Source: Megalobrama amblycephala
Taxonomy: Eukaryota; Chordata; Actinopteri; Cypriniformes; Xenocyprididae
Direction: 5' to 3'
DNA: 64,000 nucleotides
NCBI RefSeq assembly: GCF_018812025.1
Contig: NC_063049.1
Coordinates: 31,808,447 to 31,872,446, forward strand
Position numbers and translations under genes: made by a program
Notes under the pieces: model-generated
Told to the model about the DNA's origin: nothing
What the model saw: the letters and a program-made list of their open reading frames with translations, nothing else
Databases searched by the model: none
In this document: piece after piece, positions 1-11,100 of the stretch
Numbering within the stretch: position 1 is the first letter of the stretch
How the letters are laid out: the number at the start of each line of letters is the position of its first letter

Positions 1-1558
1 TAACAGTGTTGGGAGAAACTCGTTACAAAAGTAATGCGTTACAGAAACGTATTACTTTTTGCTGTAACGCAGTAGTGTAAGGCATTACTAATCAATTTTC
101 AGTAATATTTTACTCGGTATATGTTCAGTAACGCTTGCATTACAACACACTTTTAGCCCAAAATTTAATTGTTAAAAAAAAAAAAAGTCCGCAAGACTAA
201 AAATTTACTCACCCCAATGTCATCCATGATGTACATGTCCTTCTTTCTTCAGTCAAAAAGAAATTAAGGTTTTTGATGAAAACATTCCAGGATTATTGAT
301 TACCATTGGTCATTTTCTTTGAAAAAAAAATGAAAATATATGTGCTTTATATAGACACAAATGATCACATCACAAGTGCTTCCTCCAGACCGCGATTCCG
401 TATTCTTCTAAAAGCTTACGCTGAATGTCCTACACCTTCCCTATTAAACTTACGTAAAAAAACAGAACTGGTGCCGCATATGGGAAGGTGTTTAAATTGA
501 TTGTTTAAAGCCCCTTGAAGCTGCACTGAAACTGTAATTTTGACCTTCAACCGTTTGCGGTCAATTGAAGTCCACTATAAGGACATGCACATCTTGGATG
601 ACATGGGGGTGAGTAAATTATCAGGAAATTTTTATTAGAAAGTGAACTTTAATGACTGAAAAATGTCGCAAGTAAGGTCTATTACCTGTTCATGGTCAGT
701 CAATAGCCGTGTGTGGTGTCCAAGTATGTAAATAAAGACTAAATGACATATATTTGTTTAACAATTTATTTAATTCATCTCCCTCTCGCTGGTGTAACTT
801 TGTATTGTGTGACATTGTTAAGTTCTTCTTCTGTAGTTATTTTGGTGAATGTAACTCAAAAGTAATACACGAGTAATGTAACACATTACAATTCTGAGAC
901 AGTAATATTGTGAGGTAAAGAATTACTTTTAAATAAAAGTAACAAGTAATCTATAATGCATTATAGTTTGGAAGTAACTTGCACAACACTGTTCATTAAT
1001 GCCACATCAGCAACTAATAAATAATCTGATTAATAGGTTAAGCCATATATGAATTGTTATTAATTAAATGTGTCATCATGGATTCATTTCCTGTCATCAT
1101 TAAGTATTAACTAATAGTATAAATGTGAGTATTATGTGGTCGAAGCCATAAATTTCAACATTCACCCATCTGATTAATAAATTTAGACATATATGAATTG
1201 CTATAAATTAAATCTGTCATCACGGATGAATTCCTTCTAAATAACTACTGTCGTATTGTTATGCATTGTGCTGAGTTATGAATCACGAGTTAATAGTCAT
1301 AGAAATCGTTAAATAATGATTCATTAAAACATGATTCATTTTATGCAGAAATCTAGCAATGTATTATTCTTATTATTAAGTTAAAAAATCTGGCTATTAT
1401 TATATGATATTTCAATAATAGTAATTAAACATTTGTATTTCTACTCAAGAACAACAATTAAGTTAAAACAATAATTTTCAACTATAACATTTTTCTTAAT
1501 AATATGTATTGTATTGCATTGTGCTCCCCTATTTCAATGTTGAATGTTTGTTTCATAG
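1..1558. other. col6a3 intron with repeat elements, no exon seen
   Basis: No VWA-like reading frame or start exon is visible. Bases 1 to about 992 form an inverted-repeat element (listed separately); the rest is AT-rich intron. The last about 40 bases before the acceptor at 1557-1558 are a diverged relative of the intron end upstream of the type-D exons (compare 4265-4296). Confidence 0.6.
3..992. mobile_element. Inverted-repeat non-autonomous DNA element with nested palindrome
   Basis: The left end reads aacagtgttgggagaaact and the right end carries its reverse complement (aacactgtt near 984-993). Subterminal regions rich in gtaatgcgttac-type motifs are also inverted. A second inverted pair, tttactcacccc near 206 and gggtgagtaaa near 606, suggests another MITE nested inside. 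No intact transposase frame is seen. Family name not assigned; ends are approximate. Confidence 0.6.
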
Positions 1559-2155
1559 CTGAGGGTGATAGAAAGAGGAGAGATGTTGTCTTCCTGTTGG
1601 ATGGATCGGATGACACTAAGAATTTCCCAGCAATGAAAGAATTTGTGCAAAGAGTAGTGGATCAATTCAACATAGAGCCAAACAGAGACCGTGTTTCTGT
1701 GGTGCAGTACAGTAGAGACGCCGAGGTCCATTTCTATCTGAACAGCTACACGACAAAGGAAGACGTTCTCGACCGTGTCAGAGGTCTGAGACACAAAGGA
1801 GGTAGACCCCTCTACACGGGGGCAGCTCTCCAGTACGTCAGAGACAATGTCTTTAGTGCCTCCTCCGGCAGCAGACGGTTGGAGGGTGTGCCGCAGGTAC
1901 TGATCCTGCTTAACGGGGGAAGGTCATTCGACAGTGTTGATGCAGCAGCCTCCTCTCTGAAAGAGCTTGGCGTCTTGACTTTCGGAATAGGATCGAGGGG
2001 CTCTGATAGCAGAGAACTGCAGAGAATCTCATACGACCCCAATTATGCTCTTTCCGTGTCCGACTTCAGTGAGCTTCCAAACGTCCAAGAGCAGCTGCTG
2101 GCCTCTGTCCAGGCTGTTGCAATTCCCATCACTCCAACTACCCCGACTCTCACCG
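1559..2155 (+). CDS. col6a3: col6a3 VWA exon, hybrid of type D (5') and type A (3')
   Basis: 597 bp, phase 1 in and out, acceptor ag at 1557-1558 and donor gt at 2156. The first about 80 bases ([16 protein letters not shown]) resemble type-D exons. From about 1642 the sequence is identical to exon A at 5155 onward, including the end of the exon and the following intron. It is therefore a recombinant exon at the left edge of the array. The reading frame is intact and a full VWA fold is kept. Confidence 0.9.
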
Positions 2156-5100
2156 GTATGTGCATGGCAGAACTTTACGAGAGCTAGCTCACAGCCTGTG
2201 CTTTGTTGATCTTCCTAAGTAGTTGTGAGCAGTGGGACCATTACCCATAGCTTAGGTAGTCGATGAGGTGGTTAAACTAATGTGACATTCTAAAGATGTT
2301 TTCAAATAACCTGGTGTGAATGACGCTGTTTTCTTTTCCTAGCTGATGATGCCGTACCCAGAAAGGACGTAGTGTTTCTGCTGGACGGTTCAGATGGCAC
2401 TAGAAATACATTCCCAGCGATGCGTGAATTTGTGCAAAGAGTAGTGGAGCAATTCAACATAGAGGCAAACAGAGACCGTGTTTCTGTGGTGCAGTACAGT
2501 AGAGACGCTGAGGTCAATTTCTATCTGAATACCTACTCGACAAAAGGGGAGATCCTGAACACTGTCAGAGGTCTGAGGCATAGAGGAGGGAGACCCCTCA
2601 ACACAGGGGCAGCTCTCCAGTACGTGAGGGACAGTGTCTTCACTGCCTCTGCGGGGAGTAGAAAGCAAGAGGGTGTCCCTCAGATTCTTATCCTCCTCAG
2701 TGGAGGGCGGTCAAGCGATAACATAGATGCACCTGCCTCTGCCCTGAAAGAGAGCGGAATCTTGATTTTTGGCATCGGCACCAGAAATTCGAGCAAAGAG
2801 GTGCTGAGAATTGCCAATGATCCTACCTATGCACAGTCCATCAATGAATTCTCTGATCTTCCCAGTGTCCAGCAGCAGTTTATCAGCTCCCTCAACAATG
2901 CGCTTGAAGAAGTCAAGCCAACGACACCTACCGTGGCGGGTAAGACAGATTCCCACACGTCTCTTTAAAACGGCACACTGAGCCCTCCTTGCAAAGTGTG
3001 CCGCAGACATTAAACGGTTTATGTTAGCAGCAATGCAAATTAGCCTAAGAAGCCATGGGTTTGAACTCTTCAGGGTGTTAAGCAGTGCTGAGTTTTAAAG
3101 TGTTTGTTTGTTTGCTCGTTCATCAGTTTAAGGCACAGTTTTTGTCTTTTGATGAAAATATCCTTTAAATTATACACCTCATTTTGTCATGTTGTATTCA
3201 TTAGATTTAGGCAGCTCTACTCTGACCGAAATGAGATTCTATTTTAGCAAAGAGTAATAACATTTGACCGTTAGATTGGCTGTAAAATAGCTGAAAGGAT
3301 AGGAGAGTTGTTTCCCTTTTGTAGTTGCCGAGTAGAGCACGCATACGCCCCGCAGACAATATCAGATACCCAGGGCTCACGTGACTTTGTGTTCCATTCC
3401 ATTACCCGCAGCTGAGCGAAGGATGACTAGGAGGGATGTAGTGTTCCTGCTGGATGGTTCAGATGGCACAAGGAGCTCTTTCCCTGCAATGCGTGACTTT
3501 GTTGAGAGGATGGTGGAGAGACTGAATGTGTCTGAGAACAGAGACCGTGTGTCTGTGGTCCAGTACAGCAGAGATCCAGAGGCCCATTTCTATCTTAACA
3601 CATACTCTAGAAAGGAGGACGTGCTTGACACGCTCAGGGGTCTGAGGCACAAAGGAGGGAGACCCCTCAACACAGGGGCAGCTCTGCAGTACGTGAAGGA
3701 CAATGTCTTCACTGCCTCCGCTGGAAGCAGACTTGTAGAAGGTGTGCCTCAGTTACTGATTCTGCTGAGTGGTGGAAGGTCATTTGATAATGTTGACACG
3801 CCAGCCTCATCCCTGAAAGAGCTGGGAGTGCTTATCTTTGGGATAGGGTCAAGGAGCTCAGACAGCAGGGAACTCCAGAAGATCTCCCATGAGCCTAGTT
3901 ATGCACTCTCAGTGAGTGACTTCGCTGACCTTCCCAGTGTCCAACAGCAGCTTTTCACCAACATTAACACAGTCTTTGTAGAGGCCACGTCTATCACTAC
4001 CACAACCACAACGATAGGTAAGAAAAAGCCAAACCGGCTTCCTGTAATTCCTCCCATTTGAATATGGTTATAGAGACATGAGCCTTATTGTTCCTCTAGT
4101 TCTAATGAGTTGCAGAAGGAACTGTATTTCTTCCTGAAGAGTAAAACTTAATTGGAGGTGACACGATATCGAAAACACAAAAAGCATGATTGAGCACCAA
4201 GTGTGTAATACATTGTGGGTTTTTTTTTTTCTCTCTCTCTCTCTCTCTCTCTCCTTACAATGTCCCCCACCTGATCCATGAATGTCTGTTTCTTAGCTGA
4301 GGGCCGTAGACAGAGGAGAGATGTTGTCTTCCTGCTGGATGGATCAGATGGCACTAGGAATGGGTTCCCAGCAATGAAAGAATTTGTGCAAAGAATAGTG
4401 GAGAAATTGGAAGTAGCTGAGGACAGAGATCGCGTTTCTGTGGTCCAGTACAGCAGAGACCCAGAGGCCCATTTCTATCTGAACACGTACACGACAAAGG
4501 AAGAAATTCTTGACAGTGTCAGAGGTCTGCGGCACAAAGGAGGCAGACCCCTCTACACGGGGGCAGCGCTCCAGTACGTCAGAGACAATGTCTTTACTGC
4601 CTCCTCCGGCAGCAGACGGCTGGAGGCTGTGCCGCAGATACTGGTTTTGCTTAGCGGGGGAAGGTCATTTGACAGTGTTGAGGCAGCAGCCTCTTCTCTC
4701 AAAGAGCTTGGCGTCTTGACCTTTGGAATAGGATCGAGGGGCTCTGATAGCAGAGAATTGCAGAGAATTTCATACGACCCCAATTATGCTCTGTCCGTGT
4801 CCGACTTCAGCGAGCTCCCAAATGTCCAAGAGCAGCTGCTGGCCTCTGTCCAGGCTGTTTCAATTCCCATCACTCCAACTACACCGACTGTAACCGGTAT
4901 GTGCATGGCAGAACTTTACGATACGCTGTGTCTTGTCTTTCTATTTGATGTCCCAACTTTTTTTTTACGCACAGCTTAGACGGTTAATGAGGTGATGAAC
5001 TGATGTGTCATTATGAAGGTTATCGACATTTACGTGGTGTTAATGATGCTGTTTCCCCCCCCTCTTAGCGGAATACGTCGCACCCGGAAAGGACGTAGTG

Positions 5101-8100
5101 TTTCTGCTGGACGGTTCAGATGGCACTAGGAATTCTTTCCCAGCTATGCGTGATTTTGTGCAAAGAGTAGTGGATCAATTCAACATAGAGCCAAACAGAG
5201 ACCGTGTTTCTGTGGTGCAGTACAGTAGAGACGCCGAGGTCCATTTCTATCTGAACAGCTACACGACAAAGGAAGACGTTCTCGACCGTGTCAGAGGTCT
5301 GAGACACAAAGGAGGTAGACCCCTCTACACGGGGGCAGCTCTCCAGTACGTCAGAGACAATGTCTTTAGTGCCTCCTCCGGCAGCAGACGGTTGGAGGGT
5401 GTGCCGCAGGTACTGATCCTGCTTAACGGGGGAAGGTCATTCGACAGTGTTGATGCAGCAGCCTCCTCTCTGAAAGAGCTTGGCGTCTTGACTTTCGGAA
5501 TAGGATCGAGGGGCTCTGATAGCAGAGAACTGCAGAGAATCTCATACGACCCCAATTATGCTCTTTCCGTGTCCGACTTCAGTGAGCTTCCAAACGTCCA
5601 AGAGCAGCTGCTGGCCTCTGTCCAGGCTGTTGCAATTCCCATCACTCCAACTACCCCGACTCTCACCGGTATGTGCATGGCAGAACTTTACGAGAGCTAG
5701 CTCACAGCCTGTGCTTTGTTGATCTTCCTAAGTAGTTGTGAGCAGTGGGACCATTACCCATAGCTTAGGTAGTCGATGAGGTGGTTAAACTAATGTGACA
5801 TTCTAAAGATGTTTTCAAATAACCTGGTGTGAATGACGCTGTTTTCTTTTCCTAGCTGATGATGCCGTACCCAGAAAGGACGTAGTGTTTCTGCTGGACG
5901 GTTCAGATGGCACTAGAAATACATTCCCAGCGATGCGTGAATTTGTGCAAAGAGTAGTGGAGCAATTCAACATAGAGGCAAACAGAGACCGTGTTTCTGT
6001 GGTGCAGTACAGTAGAGACGCTGAGGTCAATTTCTATCTGAATACCTACTCGACAAAAGGGGAGATCCTGAACACTGTCAGAGGTCTGAGGCATAGAGGA
6101 GGGAGACCCCTCAACACAGGGGCAGCTCTCCAGTACGTGAGGGACAGTGTCTTCACTGCCTCTGCGGGGAGTAGAAAGCAAGAGGGTGTCCCTCAGATTC
6201 TTATCCTCCTCAGTGGAGGGCGGTCAAGCGATAACATAGATGCACCTGCCTCTGCCCTGAAAGAGAGCGGAATCTTGATTTTTGGCATCGGCACCAGAAA
6301 TTCGAGCAAAGAGGTGCTGAGAATTGCCAATGATCCTACCTATGCACAGTCCATCAATGAATTCTCTGATCTTCCCAGTGTCCAGCAGCAGTTTATCAGC
6401 TCCCTCAACAATGCGCTTGAAGAAGTCAAGCCAACGACACCTACCGTGGCGGGTAAGACAGATTCCCACACGTCTCTTTAAAACGGCACACTGAGCCCTC
6501 CTTGCAAAGTGTGCCGCAGACATTAAACGGTTTATGTTAGCAGCAATGCAAATTAGCCTAAGAAGCCATGGGTTTGAACTCTTCAGGGTGTTAAGCAGTG
6601 CTGAGTTTTAAAGTGTTTGTTTGTTTGCTCGTTCATCAGTTTAAGGCACAGTTTTTGTCTTTTGATGAAAATATCCTTTAAATTATACACCTCATTTTGT
6701 CATGTTGTATTCATTAGATTTAGGCAGCTCTACTCTGACCGAAATGAGATTCTATTTTAGCAAAGAGTAATAACATTTGACCGTTAGATTGGCTGTAAAA
6801 TAGCTGAAAGGATAGGAGAGTTGTTTCCCTTTTGTAGTTGCCGAGTAGAGCACGCATACGCCCCGCAGACAATATCAGATACCCAGGGCTCACGTGACTT
6901 TGTGTTCCATTCCATTACCCGCAGCTGAGCGAAGGATGACTAGGAGGGATGTAGTGTTCCTGCTGGATGGTTCAGATGGCACAAGGAGCTCTTTCCCTGC
7001 AATGCGTGACTTTGTTGAGAGGATGGTGGAGAGACTGAATGTGTCTGAGAACAGAGACCGTGTGTCTGTGGTCCAGTACAGCAGAGATCCAGAGGCCCAT
7101 TTCTATCTTAACACATACTCTAGAAAGGAGGACGTGCTTGACACGCTCAGGGGTCTGAGGCACAAAGGAGGGAGACCCCTCAACACAGGGGCAGCTCTGC
7201 AGTACGTGAGGGACAGTGTCTTCACTGCCTCCGCTGGAAGCAGACTTGTAGAAGGTGTGCCTCAGTTACTGATTCTGCTGAGTGGTGGAAGGTCATTTGA
7301 TAATGTTGACACGCCAGCCTCATCCCTGAAAGAGCTGGGAGTGCTTATCTTTGGGATAGGGTCAAGGAGCTCAGACAGCAGGGAACTCCAGAAGATCTCC
7401 CATGAGCCTAGTTATGCACTCTCAGTGAGTGACTTCGCTGACCTTCCCAGTGTCCAACAGCAGCTTTTCACCAACATTAACACAGTCTTTGTAGAGGCCA
7501 CGTCTATCACTACCACAACCACAACGATAGGTAAGAAAAAGCCAAACCGGCTTCCTGTAATTCCTCCCATTTGAATATGGTTATAGAGACATGAGCCTTA
7601 TTGTTCCTCTAGTTCTAATGAGTTGCAGAAGGAACTGTATTTCTTCCTGAAGAGTAAAACTTAATTGGAGGTGACACGATATCGAAAACACAAAAAGCAT
7701 GATTGAGCACCAAGTGTGTAATACATTGTGGGTTTTTTTTTTTCTCTCTCTCTCTCTCTCTCTCTCCTTACAATGTCCCCCACCTGATCCATGAATGTCT
7801 GTTTCTTAGCTGAGGGCCGTAGACAGAGGAGAGATGTTGTCTTCCTGCTGGATGGATCAGATGGCACTAGGAATGGGTTCCCAGCAATGAAAGAATTTGT
7901 GCAAAGAATAGTGGAGAAATTGGAAGTAGCTGAGGACAGAGATCGCGTTTCTGTGGTCCAGTACAGCAGAGACCCAGAGGCCCATTTCTATCTGAACACG
8001 TACACGACAAAGGAAGAAATTCTTGACAGTGTCAGAGGTCTGCGGCACAAAGGAGGCAGACCCCTCTACACGGGGGCAGCGCTCCAGTACGTCAGAGACA

Positions 8101-11100
8101 ATGTCTTTACTGCCTCCTCCGGCAGCAGACGGCTGGAGGCTGTGCCGCAGATACTGGTTTTGCTTAGCGGGGGAAGGTCATTTGACAGTGTTGAGGCAGC
8201 AGCCTCTTCTCTCAAAGAGCTTGGCGTCTTGACCTTTGGAATAGGATCGAGGGGCTCTGATAGCAGAGAATTGCAGAGAATTTCATACGACCCCAATTAT
8301 GCTCTGTCCGTGTCCGACTTCAGCGAGCTCCCAAATGTCCAAGAGCAGCTGCTGGCCTCTGTCCAGGCTGTTTCAATTCCCATCACTCCAACTACACCGA
8401 CTGTAACCGGTATGTGCATGGCAGAACTTTACGATACGCTGTGTCTTGTCTTTCTATTTGATGTCCCAACTTTTTTTTTACGCACAGCTTAGACGGTTAA
8501 TGAGGTGATGAACTGATGTGTCATTATGAAGGTTATCGACATTTACGTGGTGTTAATGATGCTGTTTCCCCCCCCTCTTAGCGGAATACGTCGCACCCGG
8601 AAAGGACGTAGTGTTTCTGCTGGACGGTTCAGATGGCACTAGGAATTCTTTCCCAGCTATGCGTGATTTTGTGCAAAGAGTAGTGGATCAATTCAACATA
8701 GAGCCAAACAGAGACCGTGTTTCTGTGGTGCAGTACAGTAGAGACGCCGAGGTCCATTTCTATCTGAACAGCTACACGACAAAGGAAGACGTTCTCGACC
8801 GTGTCAGAGGTCTGAGACACAAAGGAGGTAGACCCCTCTACACGGGGGCAGCTCTCCAGTACGTCAGAGACAATGTCTTTAGTGCCTCCTCCGGCAGCAG
8901 ACGGTTGGAGGGTGTGCCGCAGGTACTGATCCTGCTTAACGGGGGAAGGTCATTCGACAGTGTTGATGCAGCAGCCTCCTCTCTGAAAGAGCTTGGCGTC
9001 TTGACTTTCGGAATAGGATCGAGGGGCTCTGATAGCAGAGAACTGCAGAGAATCTCATACGACCCCAATTATGCTCTTTCCGTGTCCGACTTCAGTGAGC
9101 TTCCAAACGTCCAAGAGCAGCTGCTGGCCTCTGTCCAGGCTGTTGCAATTCCCATCACTCCAACTACCCCGACTCTCACCGGTATGTGCATGGCAGAACT
9201 TTACGAGAGCTAGCTCACAGCCTGTGCTTTGTTGATCTTCCTAAGTAGTTGTGAGCAGTGGGACCATTACCCATAGCTTAGGTAGTCGATGAGGTGGTTA
9301 AACTAATGTGACATTCTAAAGATGTTTTCAAATAACCTGGTGTGAATGACGCTGTTTTCTTTTCCTAGCTGATGATGCCGTACCCAGAAAGGACGTAGTG
9401 TTTCTGCTGGACGGTTCAGATGGCACTAGAAATACATTCCCAGCGATGCGTGAATTTGTGCAAAGAGTAGTGGAGCAATTCAACATAGAGGCAAACAGAG
9501 ACCGTGTTTCTGTGGTGCAGTACAGTAGAGACGCTGAGGTCAATTTCTATCTGAATACCTACTCGACAAAAGGGGAGATCCTGAACACTGTCAGAGGTCT
9601 GAGGCATAGAGGAGGGAGACCCCTCAACACAGGGGCAGCTCTCCAGTACGTGAGGGACAGTGTCTTCACTGCCTCTGCGGGGAGTAGAAAGCAAGAGGGT
9701 GTCCCTCAGATTCTTATCCTCCTCAGTGGAGGGCGGTCAAGCGATAACATAGATGCACCTGCCTCTGCCCTGAAAGAGAGCGGAATCTTGATTTTTGGCA
9801 TCGGCACCAGAAATTCGAGCAAAGAGGTGCTGAGAATTGCCAATGATCCTACCTATGCACAGTCCATCAATGAATTCTCTGATCTTCCCAGTGTCCAGCA
9901 GCAGTTTATCAGCTCCCTCAACAATGCGCTTGAAGAAGTCAAGCCAACGACACCTACCGTGGCGGGTAAGACAGATTCCCACACGTCTCTTTAAAACGGC
10001 ACACTGAGCCCTCCTTGCAAAGTGTGCCGCAGACATTAAACGGTTTATGTTAGCAGCAATGCAAATTAGCCTAAGAAGCCATGGGTTTGAACTCTTCAGG
10101 GTGTTAAGCAGTGCTGAGTTTTAAAGTGTTTGTTTGTTTGCTCGTTCATCAGTTTAAGGCACAGTTTTTGTCTTTTGATGAAAATATCCTTTAAATTATA
10201 CACCTCATTTTGTCATGTTGTATTCATTAGATTTAGGCAGCTCTACTCTGACCGAAATGAGATTCTATTTTAGCAAAGAGTAATAACATTTGACCGTTAG
10301 ATTGGCTGTAAAATAGCTGAAAGGATAGGAGAGTTGTTTCCCTTTTGTAGTTGCCGAGTAGAGCACGCATACGCCCCGCAGACAATATCAGATACCCAGG
10401 GCTCACGTGACTTTGTGTTCCATTCCATTACCCGCAGCTGAGCGAAGGATGACTAGGAGGGATGTAGTGTTCCTGCTGGATGGTTCAGATGGCACAAGGA
10501 GCTCTTTCCCTGCAATGCGTGACTTTGTTGAGAGGATGGTGGAGAGACTGAATGTGTCTGAGAACAGAGACCGTGTGTCTGTGGTCCAGTACAGCAGAGA
10601 TCCAGAGGCCCATTTCTATCTTAACACATACTCTAGAAAGGAGGACGTGCTTGACACGCTCAGGGGTCTGAGGCACAAAGGAGGGAGACCCCTCAACACA
10701 GGGGCAGCTCTGCAGTACGTGAGGGACAGTGTCTTCACTGCCTCCGCTGGAAGCAGACTTGTAGAAGGTGTGCCTCAGTTACTGATTCTGCTGAGTGGTG
10801 GAAGGTCATTTGATAATGTTGACACGCCAGCCTCATCCCTGAAAGAGCTGGGAGTGCTTATCTTTGGGATAGGGTCAAGGAGCTCAGACAGCAGGGAACT
10901 CCAGAAGATCTCCCATGAGCCTAGTTATGCACTCTCAGTGAGTGACTTCGCTGACCTTCCCAGTGTCCAACAGCAGCTTTTCACCAACATTAACACAGTC
11001 TTTGTAGAGGCCACGTCTATCACTACCACAACCACAACGATAGGTAAGAAAAAGCCAAACCGGCTTCCTGTAATTCCTCCCATTTGAATATGGTTATAGA

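Noticed and set aside
1534..1794. Minus-strand frames opposite the other VWA exons (also near 3459, 4344, 5116)
   Set aside because: Shadows of the coding strand; their predicted peptides just mirror the conserved VWA codons.
2711..3010. Open frame of 99 codons on the minus strand, recurring at 6224 and 9737
   Set aside because: It lies antisense to VWA exon B and recurs only because the exon does; no known domain.
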